Below are positions 1 through 6,319 of a DNA stretch of 9,379 nt, piece after piece. Source of the stretch: Treponema sp. (GTDB taxonomy: Bacteria; Spirochaetota; Spirochaetia; Treponematales; Breznakiellaceae); contig JAISPH010000113.1 in NCBI GenBank assembly GCA_031275035.1, positions 1 through 9,379 on the forward strand, written 5' to 3'. The translations under genes and the position numbers were made by a program. Each line of letters opens with the position of its first letter. The first letter of the stretch is position 1. The notes under the pieces are model-generated. The model did no database searches. It saw nothing but the letters and a program-made list of their open reading frames with translations, and had not been told where the DNA came from.

Positions 1-2
1 CC

Positions 3-2426
3 GCGTCCATGGCCTATGCCGAGGTGGTAGAACTGGACCCTTCGTATGTTCCCGCCTACAACAATCTGGGCACCATCTATGAACAGCTGAAAGAATACGA
101 CAAGGCCGTCGGCGTGTTCCGCAAGGGCCTGGCCCTGGACCGGAACAACCCCACCCTGCATTTTAATTTCGGGGTAACACTGGAAGCCAGGGGCCTTTTG
201 AAAGAAGCGGTGGAAGAATACCAGGCCAGCATCCGCAGCAAACCGGGCTGGCTGGATCCCATGAACAATCTGGGGATTGTGTTCTTCAAGCTGGGCCAGC
301 ACAGCAAGGCCATGACGGTCTTCAACCGGATTCTTGCCGCCGATCCCCTGAACGCGGAGGCCCGGAACAATATAGGGGTGGTGCTGGCGGATCAGGGACG
401 GACCAAAGAGGCCATTCTGAGTTACCGCCAGGCGATTGCGGCGGATCCCGGTTATGTAAAGGCCGCGGTCAACCTGGAGCGGGCCCTGGAAAATTCCGGC
501 GATTTGGCCGACGCCATTGTGGAACTGGAGAAGCTGCTCAAGCTGCGCCCGGACAGCGTAGATGCCCGGATCCGCCTTGGGGGCCTCTACCTCAAGATGG
601 AACGGTATCCTGAAACCTTGATAGAGGCAAAGGCCGCCCTGGAATGGGAACCGGAAAATGTCCAGGCCCTCAAACTTGAAGGCACGGCGCTGCGGTTTAT
701 GCGGAAGGATGCGGAAGCAAAAGCTGTTTTTGAAAAAATCCTTTCCCTTGATCCGGGGAACTATTCTTTTCACCTGGATCTGGCGGATATTCATTTTAAG
801 CGGAAAGAATACAAGGAGGCGGAGGAACGGATCAACGCGTTTCTCACCCGGCGGCCAAATGACCGGGAGGCGAAACTCCTCCTGGGAAAGCTCTATGGCG
901 AAATGGGAAATACAACCCACGCGCTTCAAATTTTTGAGGAACTGGCCCGGGCGGATCCCAACGACACGGAAGCCCTAACCGCCGCCGCGGAACTGCACAA
1001 GGGCGCGGGGTCAATTGAAAAGGCCCTCCGTACCGCGGACACCCTGGTAAACCTCCAGGGAAAACGGGGAAGCCCGGAGGACCTTTCGGATCTGAACAAG
1101 TCCCTGGAATTTTATGAAAACGCGGTCAGCGCCTATTCCAGCTCCGTCAGGGACATGTGGGACCGGAACATCAAGCTGGCCCTTGGGACGGACGAACCGG
1201 AGCCGGAAGAGGACATAACCCTGCTCCTCGGCGCGGCCGGAATGGCTCCGGCGATGGATGAGGAAACCGAGACTCTTTTTATTGAAGACATGGAAAACGG
1301 CAAGGAACTTATAGAGGAGGAGCTGGATCCCCCGGAAGATCCCCTCCCCCTCTACGATGAAGAAGATACCTCCATCGAAAATATGGCGGATCAATTCGCG
1401 CCAATGCCCCGGATAGCGCCGGAACCGCCGCAGCCGTACACGCCGCCGCAAAGCCAGCCGGAGCCGCCGCCATCGCAAAATCCGCCGCAGGCCCAAAATC
1501 CGCCGCCGCCTCAACCGGAACCAGCGCAGCCCCCAAGCCTGCCGCAGGCCCAGCCGGAACCGCCGCCGCTTCAGGGGCCCTGGCTTCAGCCCCCGCCTCC
1601 GTATTACCCGCCGCCCCAGCCGCCCGCCGCGCCGGAAGCGCCGGTTGAGGAAGAAGAACCCTTCCCCGGAACGGATATTGGGGAAAAGCCGGAGGAAATG
1701 CCCTTTGACGATGAAACGGAAGGGGAAATTGCCGGTGAATCTGATGAAGAAAGCGGCGAAGCGGAAATTCCCCTGGAAGAAAACATCTTTGGGGAAGAAG
1801 AGCCGGAGGACTTTTCAGAACCGGCGCTGGACGAAGCTTTCCTGCCGGAAGCGGAAGAACAAATCCCGGATGAAACAAGCGCCGCTGAAGCCGGAGAAGA
1901 GCCGCTTCCCGCCGGGGCCCCGCCTCCCCCGCCGGTTCCGGCTGAACCGGCGGCCCCGGAAGAAAAAAAAGACCCGGCGCTTTCAAAAGACCTTATGCTG
2001 GGCCTGATGAATTACCTGAAAGATTTGGTCCAGGCCCTGCCCGGCAAGGATCGGGACAATTTTATGCAAAGCGGCGCCCGGCTTGGGCTGGAACATATCA
2101 TCACTACCTTGAAAGGACGGCGGGGACTCATCAAAATGATTGAAGAACGCCGCGCCGGCAGCCCCCCGCTGGAGACAGCGGCCCCTTCTGCCGGTTCCAC
2201 AGCGCCGGTTTCTTCGGGGAAAATGGCGGCCCTGCGGGCGGCGGCGGACAAGACGGAAGGGGCCGTCCAAAAACCGAAGAAGCCCGATCTGTCAGGGCTG
2301 CTGGTTTTTATGGCAAACCTTGCGGAAACGGTTCCCGGTCACAGCCTGAGCCGGACTATATCCCGCAAGGTAGATGAGGTCCTTTCGGAGATAAAACCCG
2401 GTACGCATAATGGGGAAAAGGCATGA
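3..2426 (+). CDS. TPR-repeat scaffold protein with Pro/Glu-rich linker, 5' partial
   Basis: Residues are numbered from the ATG at 9. About ten consecutive 34-residue tetratricopeptide repeats fill residues 14-345, with the usual N-x-G-x-x-Y/L and A-x-x-x-a-x-x-L-x-x-x-P spacing. The reading frame is open to the window edge, and the codons before and after that ATG look like helix B of an earlier repeat, so the ATG is probably internal and the true start lies upstream. After the repeats come an acidic stretch (about 398-458), a Pro/Gln-rich run (about 466-547), a second acidic stretch (about 548-640) and a helical C-terminus (655-805) containing two similar 15-residue segments. No catalytic motif, membrane segment or signal peptide is visible. 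TPR arrays bind proteins, so a scaffold role is inferred. The stop overlaps the start of the HDOD gene (ATGA), indicating co-translation. The exact function is not recognised. Confidence 0.85.
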   Translation, partial: ASMAYAEVVELDPSYVPAYNNLGTIYEQLKEYDKAVGVFRKGLALDRNNPTLHFNFGVTLEARGLLKEAVEEYQASIRSKPGWLDPMNNLGIVFFKLGQHSKAMTVFNRILAADPLNAEARNNIGVVLADQGRTKEAILSYRQAIAADPGYVKAAVNLERALENSGDLADAIVELEKLLKLRPDSVDARIRLGGLYLKMERYPETLIEAKAALEWEPENVQALKLEGTALRFMRKDAEAKAVFEKILSLDPGNYSFHLDLADIHFKRKEYKEAEERINAFLTRRPNDREAKLLLGKLYGEMGNTTHALQIFEELARADPNDTEALTAAAELHKGAGSIEKALRTADTLVNLQGKRGSPEDLSDLNKSLEFYENAVSAYSSSVRDMWDRNIKLALGTDEPEPEEDITLLLGAAGMAPAMDEETETLFIEDMENGKELIEEELDPPEDPLPLYDEEDTSIENMADQFAPMPRIAPEPPQPYTPPQSQPEPPPSQNPPQAQNPPPPQPEPAQPPSLPQAQPEPPPLQGPWLQPPPPYYPPPQPPAAPEAPVEEEEPFPGTDIGEKPEEMPFDDETEGEIAGESDEESGEAEIPLEENIFGEEEPEDFSEPALDEAFLPEAEEQIPDETSAAEAGEEPLPAGAPPPPPVPAEPAAPEEKKDPALSKDLMLGLMNYLKDLVQALPGKDRDNFMQSGARLGLEHIITTLKGRRGLIKMIEERRAGSPPLETAAPSAGSTAPVSSGKMAALRAAADKTEGAVQKPKKPDLSGLLVFMANLAETVPGHSLSRTISRKVDEVLSEIKPGTHNGEKA

Positions 2427-3283
2427 TCGAACATTTACCGGAACGGATTGATGAATATATCAGAAACATGCCCAGCCTTCCAACCACAGTGGCAAAAGTG
2501 CTGGAGGTCTGTAACAATCCCCAGACCAGTCCGGCGGATTTGAACCACGTCATTTCCCTGGACCCGGTGCTGGTGGGCCGGGTGTTGAAACTTATCAACT
2601 CCGCCTATTACGGCCTCGGACAGCAGGTTACCAACCTGGCCAGGGCGATCATCATGCTGGGGATTAACACGGTGAAGAATCTGGCCCTTTCCACCGCGGT
2701 CATGGGGAACCTCTCGTCAAAGAAGGATTTTCAGGGCCTTAACATGGAAGGCTTCTGGCGTCATTCCCTCTGCGTTGGAGTCGCCGCCAAGATTCTTGCA
2801 AAACAGCGGGGCATTGACACAAAACAAACGGAAGAATATTTTACCGCCGGCCTCCTCCATGATATTGGGAAGATACCCCTTAACGCCGTTTTGTCCAAAG
2901 AGTATATGCTCACCGTCAGCGCCGCGGACCGGGAACGGCTCTCCCTTTTCCGGGCGGAAGACAAAACGCTGGGGATGAATCATACCAGCGCCGGAGCCAT
3001 GATTGTAAAAGCCTGGCGGCTTGAAGGCGCGGTGGGCGAAACCATCATGCATCACCATAACTATGGGGAATATTCAGGCCCCCACAAGGATGTCCTTTTT
3101 AGCATTGCGGCGGCCAACCGTTTTGCCTCGATCATGGAGATAGGCTTTTCCGGCGACCGCTACCCGGAAAAAACGGAGCCCCTGATCTGGGAAACCCTGG
3201 AAGTGGGCAGGGACGTGTTTGAAGGGATCGAAGCGATGGTAAATGAAGAAATTGAAAAGGCCAAAATCTTTTTGAGGTTGTAA
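2423..3283 (+). CDS. HDOD domain protein
   Basis: This 286-residue protein matches the HDOD family, a signalling relative of HD-domain phosphohydrolases. The N-terminal part (about 15-100) has the typical opening MPSLPTTVAKVLEV, then a DLNHVISLDPVLVGRVLKLI-type helix and NSAYYGL. The second part retains many HD-like residues: H114, H146-D147 in a GLLHDIGK motif, H187 and H210-H212. Many HDOD proteins are thought to be non-catalytic regulators linked to cyclic-nucleotide signalling or motility. The near-complete histidine set here leaves metal binding or residual hydrolase activity open. The start codon overlaps the stop of the TPR gene. The Shine-Dalgarno is weak (GGGGA at 2412-2416), so translational coupling is likely. 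The next gene starts one base after this stop. The domain call is firm; the cellular role is unknown. Confidence 0.88.
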   Translation: MIEHLPERIDEYIRNMPSLPTTVAKVLEVCNNPQTSPADLNHVISLDPVLVGRVLKLINSAYYGLGQQVTNLARAIIMLGINTVKNLALSTAVMGNLSSKKDFQGLNMEGFWRHSLCVGVAAKILAKQRGIDTKQTEEYFTAGLLHDIGKIPLNAVLSKEYMLTVSAADRERLSLFRAEDKTLGMNHTSAGAMIVKAWRLEGAVGETIMHHHNYGEYSGPHKDVLFSIAAANRFASIMEIGFSGDRYPEKTEPLIWETLEVGRDVFEGIEAMVNEEIEKAKIFLRL

Positions 3284-3284
3284 T

Positions 3285-4199
3285 ATGTTGTCAGTACGTT
3301 TTTGGGGAGACCGGGGCTCGATTCCCTGTCCAGGGCCGGCCACGGTAAAATACGGGGGGAACACCTCCTGCCTGGAAATCCGGGCGGACAGGCGGCTGGT
3401 AATCATCGACTTTGGCACGGGGATCAAACCCCTGGGGGACTGGCTCATGGCCAACGATTTCAGGAACGGCCCCATCGATGCGGATATTTTTATCACCCAT
3501 ACCCACTGGGATCATATCATGGGTTTCCCCATGTTCACCCCGATTTTTATTCCCACCAGCCATCTGCGGATCCGGGGGCCTGTTTCCTATGAGGACGATA
3601 CCCTGGAATCGATCATCGGAGCCCAGTTATCTTACCGCTACTGGCCGGTACGGCAGAGCGAGCTTTCCGCCCGCATCGAATATGATCAGATTAAGGAGAC
3701 TTCCCTTGATTTGGGCGGCGGCCTTTGGGTAACGACCAAATACCTTAACCACCCGATTCTGTGCCTGGGCTACCGTTTTGAATACAAGGGCAAGTCTATC
3801 GTTACCGCATACGACAATGAGCCTTTCCGCAATCTTTTCCCCACGGACCCCGCGGATCCCAGTTACGATGAGGACGCCGCCCGCGAGGGGGGTCTGGCCG
3901 CCAGGGAAGAAAATGAAAAACTGCTCCGGTTTTTTCTTGGCGCCGACATTCTGATCCATGACGCCCAGTATACCGCCGCCGAATACGAAACCCATCTGGG
4001 CTGGGGCCATTCATCCTACGAATATGCCATTAATTCCGCCCACAAGGCCCAGGTCAAAAAACTTGTTTTTTTTCATCATGATCCGAACCGCACCGATGAA
4101 CAGCTGGAACAGCTGGAACAAAGCTATACGGCAAAAGTCCGGGGCAAAACAAAAATGGAAGTGCTCATGGCCCGGGAAGGTCTTCTGGTGGAAGCCTGA
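3285..4199 (+). CDS. Metallo-beta-lactamase-fold metal-dependent hydrolase
   Basis: This 304-residue protein begins with FWGDRGSIPCPGP followed by KYGGNTSCLEI, the hallmark opening of an MBL-fold subgroup that includes phosphodiesterase-like hydrolases. The metal-binding motif H72-T-H74-W-D76-H77 is intact. Other candidate ligands are H156 (LNHP), D177 (AYDNEP), H225-D226, H242 (GWGHSS) and H264-H265-D266 near the C-terminus. A dinuclear zinc or similar active site is therefore expected. No signal peptide is visible, so it should be cytoplasmic. A GAGG at 3274-3277 sits 7 bases before the ATG, and the HDOD stop is one base upstream. Being third in a TPR/HDOD/MBL cluster, it may cleave a phosphodiester or cyclic nucleotide signal, but the substrate cannot be read from the sequence. 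It could equally be a housekeeping thioesterase- or lactonase-like enzyme. Confidence 0.85.
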   Translation: MLSVRFWGDRGSIPCPGPATVKYGGNTSCLEIRADRRLVIIDFGTGIKPLGDWLMANDFRNGPIDADIFITHTHWDHIMGFPMFTPIFIPTSHLRIRGPVSYEDDTLESIIGAQLSYRYWPVRQSELSARIEYDQIKETSLDLGGGLWVTTKYLNHPILCLGYRFEYKGKSIVTAYDNEPFRNLFPTDPADPSYDEDAAREGGLAAREENEKLLRFFLGADILIHDAQYTAAEYETHLGWGHSSYEYAINSAHKAQVKKLVFFHHDPNRTDEQLEQLEQSYTAKVRGKTKMEVLMAREGLLVEA

Positions 4200-4208
4200 C
4201 CCCCGCCG

Positions 4209-4236
4209 CCCCATTGCGGGAGAGCCCCATTGCGGG
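4209..4236. repeat. Tandem 12-base direct repeat upstream of tRNA-Gly
   Basis: CCCCATTGCGGG occurs exactly at 4209-4220 and again at 4225-4236, separated by four bases. It lies between the MBL gene stop and the predicted tRNA promoter. It is probably a small local duplication. It could also form competing hairpins with the preceding CCCGC, but there is no T-tract to call a terminator. Confidence 0.6.
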
Positions 4237-4239
4237 TGG

Positions 4240-4268
4240 TTGACAAAACAAAACAAATCTATTAGGCT
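4240..4268 (+). promoter_or_regulatory. Putative sigma-70-type promoter of tRNA-Gly
   Basis: TTGACA (4240-4245) is a perfect -35 element. A 17-base spacer leads to TAGGCT (4263-4268), a weak -10. The predicted start near 4275 would give a leader of about nine bases before the tRNA. Assignment rests on the perfect -35 and on position only. Confidence 0.4.
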
Positions 4269-4283
4269 GGCTTTATCAGTTCT

Positions 4284-4354
4284 GCGGTCGTCATATAACG
4301 GTATTATCCAAGCTTCCCAAGCTTGTGACGCGGGTTCGACTCCCGTCGACCGCT
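4284..4354 (+). tRNA. tRNA-Gly (anticodon CCC)
   Basis: A full cloverleaf can be drawn by hand. The 7-bp acceptor stem GCGGTCG (4284-4290) pairs with CGACCGC (4347-4353), with discriminator T at 4354. The D-arm is short and A/T-rich (4293-4307) with a GG in its loop. The anticodon arm CAAGC-TTCCCAA-GCTTG spans 4309-4325, with anticodon CCC at 4316-4318. The variable loop is four bases. The T-arm GCGGG-TTCGACT-CCCGT spans 4330-4346. CCA is not encoded, so it must be added enzymatically. The CCC anticodon and overall layout match bacterial tRNA-Gly for GGG codons. Its 3' end is partly duplicated at 5091-5103. Confidence 0.93.
4337..4349 (+). repeat. Direct repeat copy 1 (attL-like, inside tRNA-Gly)
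   Basis: CGACTCCCGTCGA spans the end of the T-loop, the 3' T-stem and the first bases of the 3' acceptor strand. It is identical to 5091-5103. Confidence 0.7.
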
Positions 4355-4418
4355 GAAAGTAAACAAACGCCTATGGCGGCTTTCCCCCCATACCCCCGGA
4401 AAATCCTGAAAATATCTC

Positions 4419-4448
4419 TTGACAAGTAAGGCAAAAAAGTATTACAAT
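4419..4448 (+). promoter_or_regulatory. Promoter of brnT-brnA
   Basis: TTGACA (4419-4424), an 18-base spacer and TACAAT (4443-4448) form a near-consensus housekeeping promoter. The predicted start point is about 4454-4456, which is the brnT start codon itself. An in-frame TAA overlaps the end of the -10 box (4448-4450), so the coding frame cannot begin further upstream than 4451. BrnA-type antitoxins usually repress their own promoter, but I see no strong palindrome here. Confidence 0.62.
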
Positions 4449-4453
4449 AAAGC

Positions 4454-4771
4454 ATGACAACAAGGGAAATTGAGTTTGACCCAGAAAAAGCGGCAATCAA
4501 TTTGCAGGTGCATAAGACAAGTTTTGAGGACGCCGCCCTTGTCTTTGTTGACCCGCTTCGGATTGAACGCCGGGACGACAGCAAGGGTAACACATCCGGG
4601 GAAAAACGCCGGCAAACCCTGGGTATGGTAGATAAGGTGCTGTTTGTTGTCTATACGGAACGTGGAGACAAAACACGTTTAATATCAGCGAGGGCCGCAA
4701 ACAAAGCGGAGAAAAGGAGCTATTATGGCCATGACAACGATAACCGTAAAGGCTGGACAAAAGCCGACTAA
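4454..4771 (+). CDS. brnT: BrnT family type II toxin (RNase)
   Basis: The 105-residue product has the family signature in order: an N-terminal FDPEKAAINLQVHKTSFEDA segment, the DPL core, a GEKRRQTLG segment and a VVYTERGDKTRLISARAA segment followed by EKRSYY. BrnT toxins have a RelE-like fold and cut RNA to stop growth until neutralised by BrnA. The last sixteen or so residues after SYY are not conserved and overlap brnA by 47 bases. The ATG at 4454 is chosen because an in-frame stop lies immediately upstream and the family motif starts a few residues later. No Shine-Dalgarno precedes it, and the predicted transcription start coincides with it, so a leaderless message is likely. Function is assigned from family resemblance and the adjacent antitoxin. 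Confidence 0.88.
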   Translation: MTTREIEFDPEKAAINLQVHKTSFEDAALVFVDPLRIERRDDSKGNTSGEKRRQTLGMVDKVLFVVYTERGDKTRLISARAANKAEKRSYYGHDNDNRKGWTKAD

Positions 4772-5048
4772 AGAGCAGATCAAAAGAATTCGGGCCGCGG
4801 CAAAAGCCCCCATAACGTACACGCCGGATTGCCCGGAAACAACGGCGGCGGGGCTTGCCGAATTTGCGGCAAAGGCGCGGGAACTACGGCAAAGCCTTAA
4901 ACGGACAAAACCCGCCGTTACTATCCGCATAACGCCGGATGTGCTGGAAAAATACAAGGCCCTGGGCCGGGGCTATACCGGCATCATGGCCGATGTGCTG
5001 AATTACGTAGCCGATAACCCGGAGATACTTTCAAAAGCCCGTAGTTAA
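4725..5048 (+). CDS. brnA: BrnA family antitoxin (ribbon-helix-helix)
   Basis: This 107-residue protein has a variable toxin-binding N-terminal half and a C-terminal ribbon-helix-helix segment (about 64-107) with VTIRITPDVLEKYKALGRGY and MADVLNYV, matching BrnA antitoxins. It should bind and neutralise BrnT and repress the shared promoter. The start at 4725 follows AGGAG (4715-4719) with five bases of spacing. A second ATG two codons later (4731) is possible but worse placed. It overlaps the 3' end of brnT by 47 bases. The toxin-first order is normal for this family. The strong ribosome site, compared with the apparently leaderless toxin, would favour antitoxin excess. Confidence 0.86.
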   Translation: MAMTTITVKAGQKPTKEQIKRIRAAAKAPITYTPDCPETTAAGLAEFAAKARELRQSLKRTKPAVTIRITPDVLEKYKALGRGYTGIMADVLNYVADNPEILSKARS

Positions 5049-5058
5049 GACCTCGCCC

Positions 5059-5085
5059 CAGCCGCAAACATCCTGTTTGCGGCTG
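5059..5085 (+). terminator. Perfect 12-bp hairpin after brnA (terminator-like, no T-tract)
   Basis: CAGCCGCAAACA (5059-5070) pairs perfectly with TGTTTGCGGCTG (5074-5085) around a 3-base TCC loop, 11 bases after the brnA stop. A stem this strong suggests termination or message stabilisation. No run of T follows, so it is not a canonical intrinsic terminator. It sits directly inside the distal repeat at 5091, so it could also be an element-end structure. Confidence 0.45.
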
Positions 5086-5090
5086 GAAGG

Positions 5091-5103
5091 CGACTCCCGT
5101 CGA
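5091..5103 (+). repeat. Direct repeat copy 2 (attR-like)
   Basis: CGACTCCCGTCGA is identical to the tRNA-Gly segment at 4337-4349. The following bases (TAATG) do not match the tRNA end (CCGCT), so any original tRNA remnant is degraded beyond the core. Confidence 0.6.
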
Positions 5104-5136
5104 TAATGCGCCGCCCTGGCCGTTGCCGCATACACG

Positions 5137-5166
5137 TTGACTTCGCCAAAACTTGTATGATAGTAT
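5137..5166 (+). promoter_or_regulatory. Putative promoter of the methyltransferase-uxuA operon
   Basis: TTGACT (5137-5142), an 18-base spacer and TAGTAT (5161-5166) lie 47 bases before the first start codon. The A/T-rich stretch 5152-5171 around the -10 has a weak imperfect dyad (TAT and ATA arms about position 5161) that might be a regulator site, but it is too weak to assign. No riboswitch-like structure was seen. Confidence 0.38.
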
Positions 5167-5212
5167 ATGACTTATGGATGAATGACAATTCTGAATACAA
5201 AGGAGGAATGCC

Positions 5213-6274
5213 ATGAGTGAAATTCTGGATATTGAAACGAAAAAAAAACAGATTGCGGCAAATTGGCGGCTTGAGGATATTGATGAAGTGCCCTTTTTCG
5301 TCGAAGTTGGGCCCTTTCACGGGGCAACGGAGGATTATTTTTACGATGACGATGCGGAAATAAAATGGGCCGAGGATTTTAGCGCGAAACGGGAAGGGGT
5401 CTATGATTACGGTTTTCCCAATATTAAACCGAATAAGGGAATCGGCATTGTCGCCGCCGCCTTTGGCTGTGAATATAAAGTAAACAACGAGGCCGATCCC
5501 TGGATCACGGCGCTTATCCGGGAAGAAAATGTCGATGATGTATACAAGCTGGAATTGCCCGATCCGGTGAATAACCCTGTTTATCAGGATGCGTGGAAAC
5601 GCCTTGATTATTTACAGGAGCATTCCTCCATACCGCTGCGGGTGGTAAATGTGCCGTCGCCCCTGGTAACCGCCTCCCTCATCTGGGACTATACGTCTTT
5701 TATCGAGGCGACTCTGGTATATCCCGACGAGGTACACGCCCTTTTGGAAAAGGTAACGGAAGCGACCATTCAGTACGTCAAGGAACAGCTTAAACGGATC
5801 AAAAATTTTTACAGCATCAGCCATGAAGCCTGGCATATTCCCCGGGAAGTGGGGATCAGGGTGAGCGACGATACCGCGGCCCTCCTTTCGCCCAACCTGT
5901 ACCGGGAATTCGGCGTAAAGTACAACGCAAAAATTGCCGAGGCAATGGGAGGCATTGTGGTTCATTCCTGCGGGAATGTGCAGAGCGTGGTGGAAGCCAT
6001 GATGGAAATACCCGGATTGCGGGGCCTGGATTTTACCATTCCGCAGGTTCCGGATTGGGGAAAGGTCCGGGATGCGGCGGCGGGGAAGACGGTCCTCTGC
6101 CTGCGCCACAATTACTGGGATCACCTCCAGGACAGCAAAGTGGATATGGTGGAATATTCAAAAAATCTGCTCGACTTTTTTGGCCGGAAGGGCCTGTTTA
6201 TTCAGACATCGGCGCCGACTGCGGAAGAAGCGATTGTCTATAGTGAACAGCTCCATAAAATCCTGTCAAAATGA
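5213..6274 (+). CDS. UroD-superfamily corrinoid methyltransferase (candidate methyltransferase I / O-demethylase)
   Basis: This 353-residue protein belongs to the uroporphyrinogen decarboxylase superfamily, in the branch that transfers methyl groups to or from corrinoid proteins. Supporting features are the late IVVHSCGN segment with H251 and C253, the TVLCLRH segment with C296, and a C-terminal PTAEEAI-type helix. H-x-C plus a distant Cys is the zinc site of methyltransferases such as MtaA/MtbA. Here the usual late Cys near the C-terminus is replaced by T-S, leaving C296 or C86 as the third ligand. Together with the next two genes it would demethylate a methoxylated substrate and load the methyl on the corrinoid protein. 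AGGAGG at 5201-5206 is six bases before the ATG. True heme-pathway decarboxylase is unlikely given the neighbours. The substrate is inferred from uxuA, not visible in this sequence. Confidence 0.78.
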   Translation: MSEILDIETKKKQIAANWRLEDIDEVPFFVEVGPFHGATEDYFYDDDAEIKWAEDFSAKREGVYDYGFPNIKPNKGIGIVAAAFGCEYKVNNEADPWITALIREENVDDVYKLELPDPVNNPVYQDAWKRLDYLQEHSSIPLRVVNVPSPLVTASLIWDYTSFIEATLVYPDEVHALLEKVTEATIQYVKEQLKRIKNFYSISHEAWHIPREVGIRVSDDTAALLSPNLYREFGVKYNAKIAEAMGGIVVHSCGNVQSVVEAMMEIPGLRGLDFTIPQVPDWGKVRDAAAGKTVLCLRHNYWDHLQDSKVDMVEYSKNLLDFFGRKGLFIQTSAPTAEEAIVYSEQLHKILSK

Positions 6275-6319
6275 CAAGCGGTGTTTTGTCTCACAAAAAG
6301 GGGAATGAGGAGATGACTT

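Larger units (their letters stand above)
4337..5103. mobile_element. Possible tRNA-targeted islet carrying brnT-brnA (direct-repeat bounded)
   Basis: The 13-base sequence CGACTCCCGTCGA occurs inside the T-arm/acceptor region of tRNA-Gly (4337-4349) and exactly again downstream of brnA (5091-5103). The segment between contains only the toxin-antitoxin pair and a hairpin, and reads more A-rich than the flanking genes. Duplication of a tRNA 3' end is a known result of tyrosine-integrase insertion. Against this, no integrase is present, and the bases after the distal copy do not restore the last five tRNA bases. It may be a decayed or trans-mobilised islet, or a coincidence. Confidence 0.3.

Noticed and set aside
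1420..1660. GCCG-rich repeat tract as a CRISPR or DNA repeat array
   Set aside because: The periodicity comes from Pro/Gln/Glu codons within an intact frame. There are no uniform repeats with unique spacers.
1309..1986. Long minus-strand open frame (225 codons) rich in Ala, Pro and Arg opposite the TPR linker
   Set aside because: It is the complement of a Pro/Glu-rich GC-biased coding stretch. Its composition is low complexity and it has no domain or ribosome site.
4368..4380. CGCC-TAT-GGCG mini-hairpin followed by GCTTT after the tRNA, as a terminator
   Set aside because: A four-bp stem and three T residues are too weak to call a terminator.
5152..5171. Operator palindrome for a GntR-type uronate regulator over the operon -10
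   Set aside because: Only four of six inner positions pair, and the A/T-rich content makes this expected by chance; kept only as a note on the promoter.
5104..5212. Cobalamin riboswitch ahead of the methyltransferase operon
   Set aside because: The leader is too short, and no B12-box-like conserved segment or multi-stem structure was seen.
5612..6124. Minus-strand open frame of 170 codons opposite the UroD-like gene
   Set aside because: It is a shadow of a well supported plus-strand gene and has no motif of its own.
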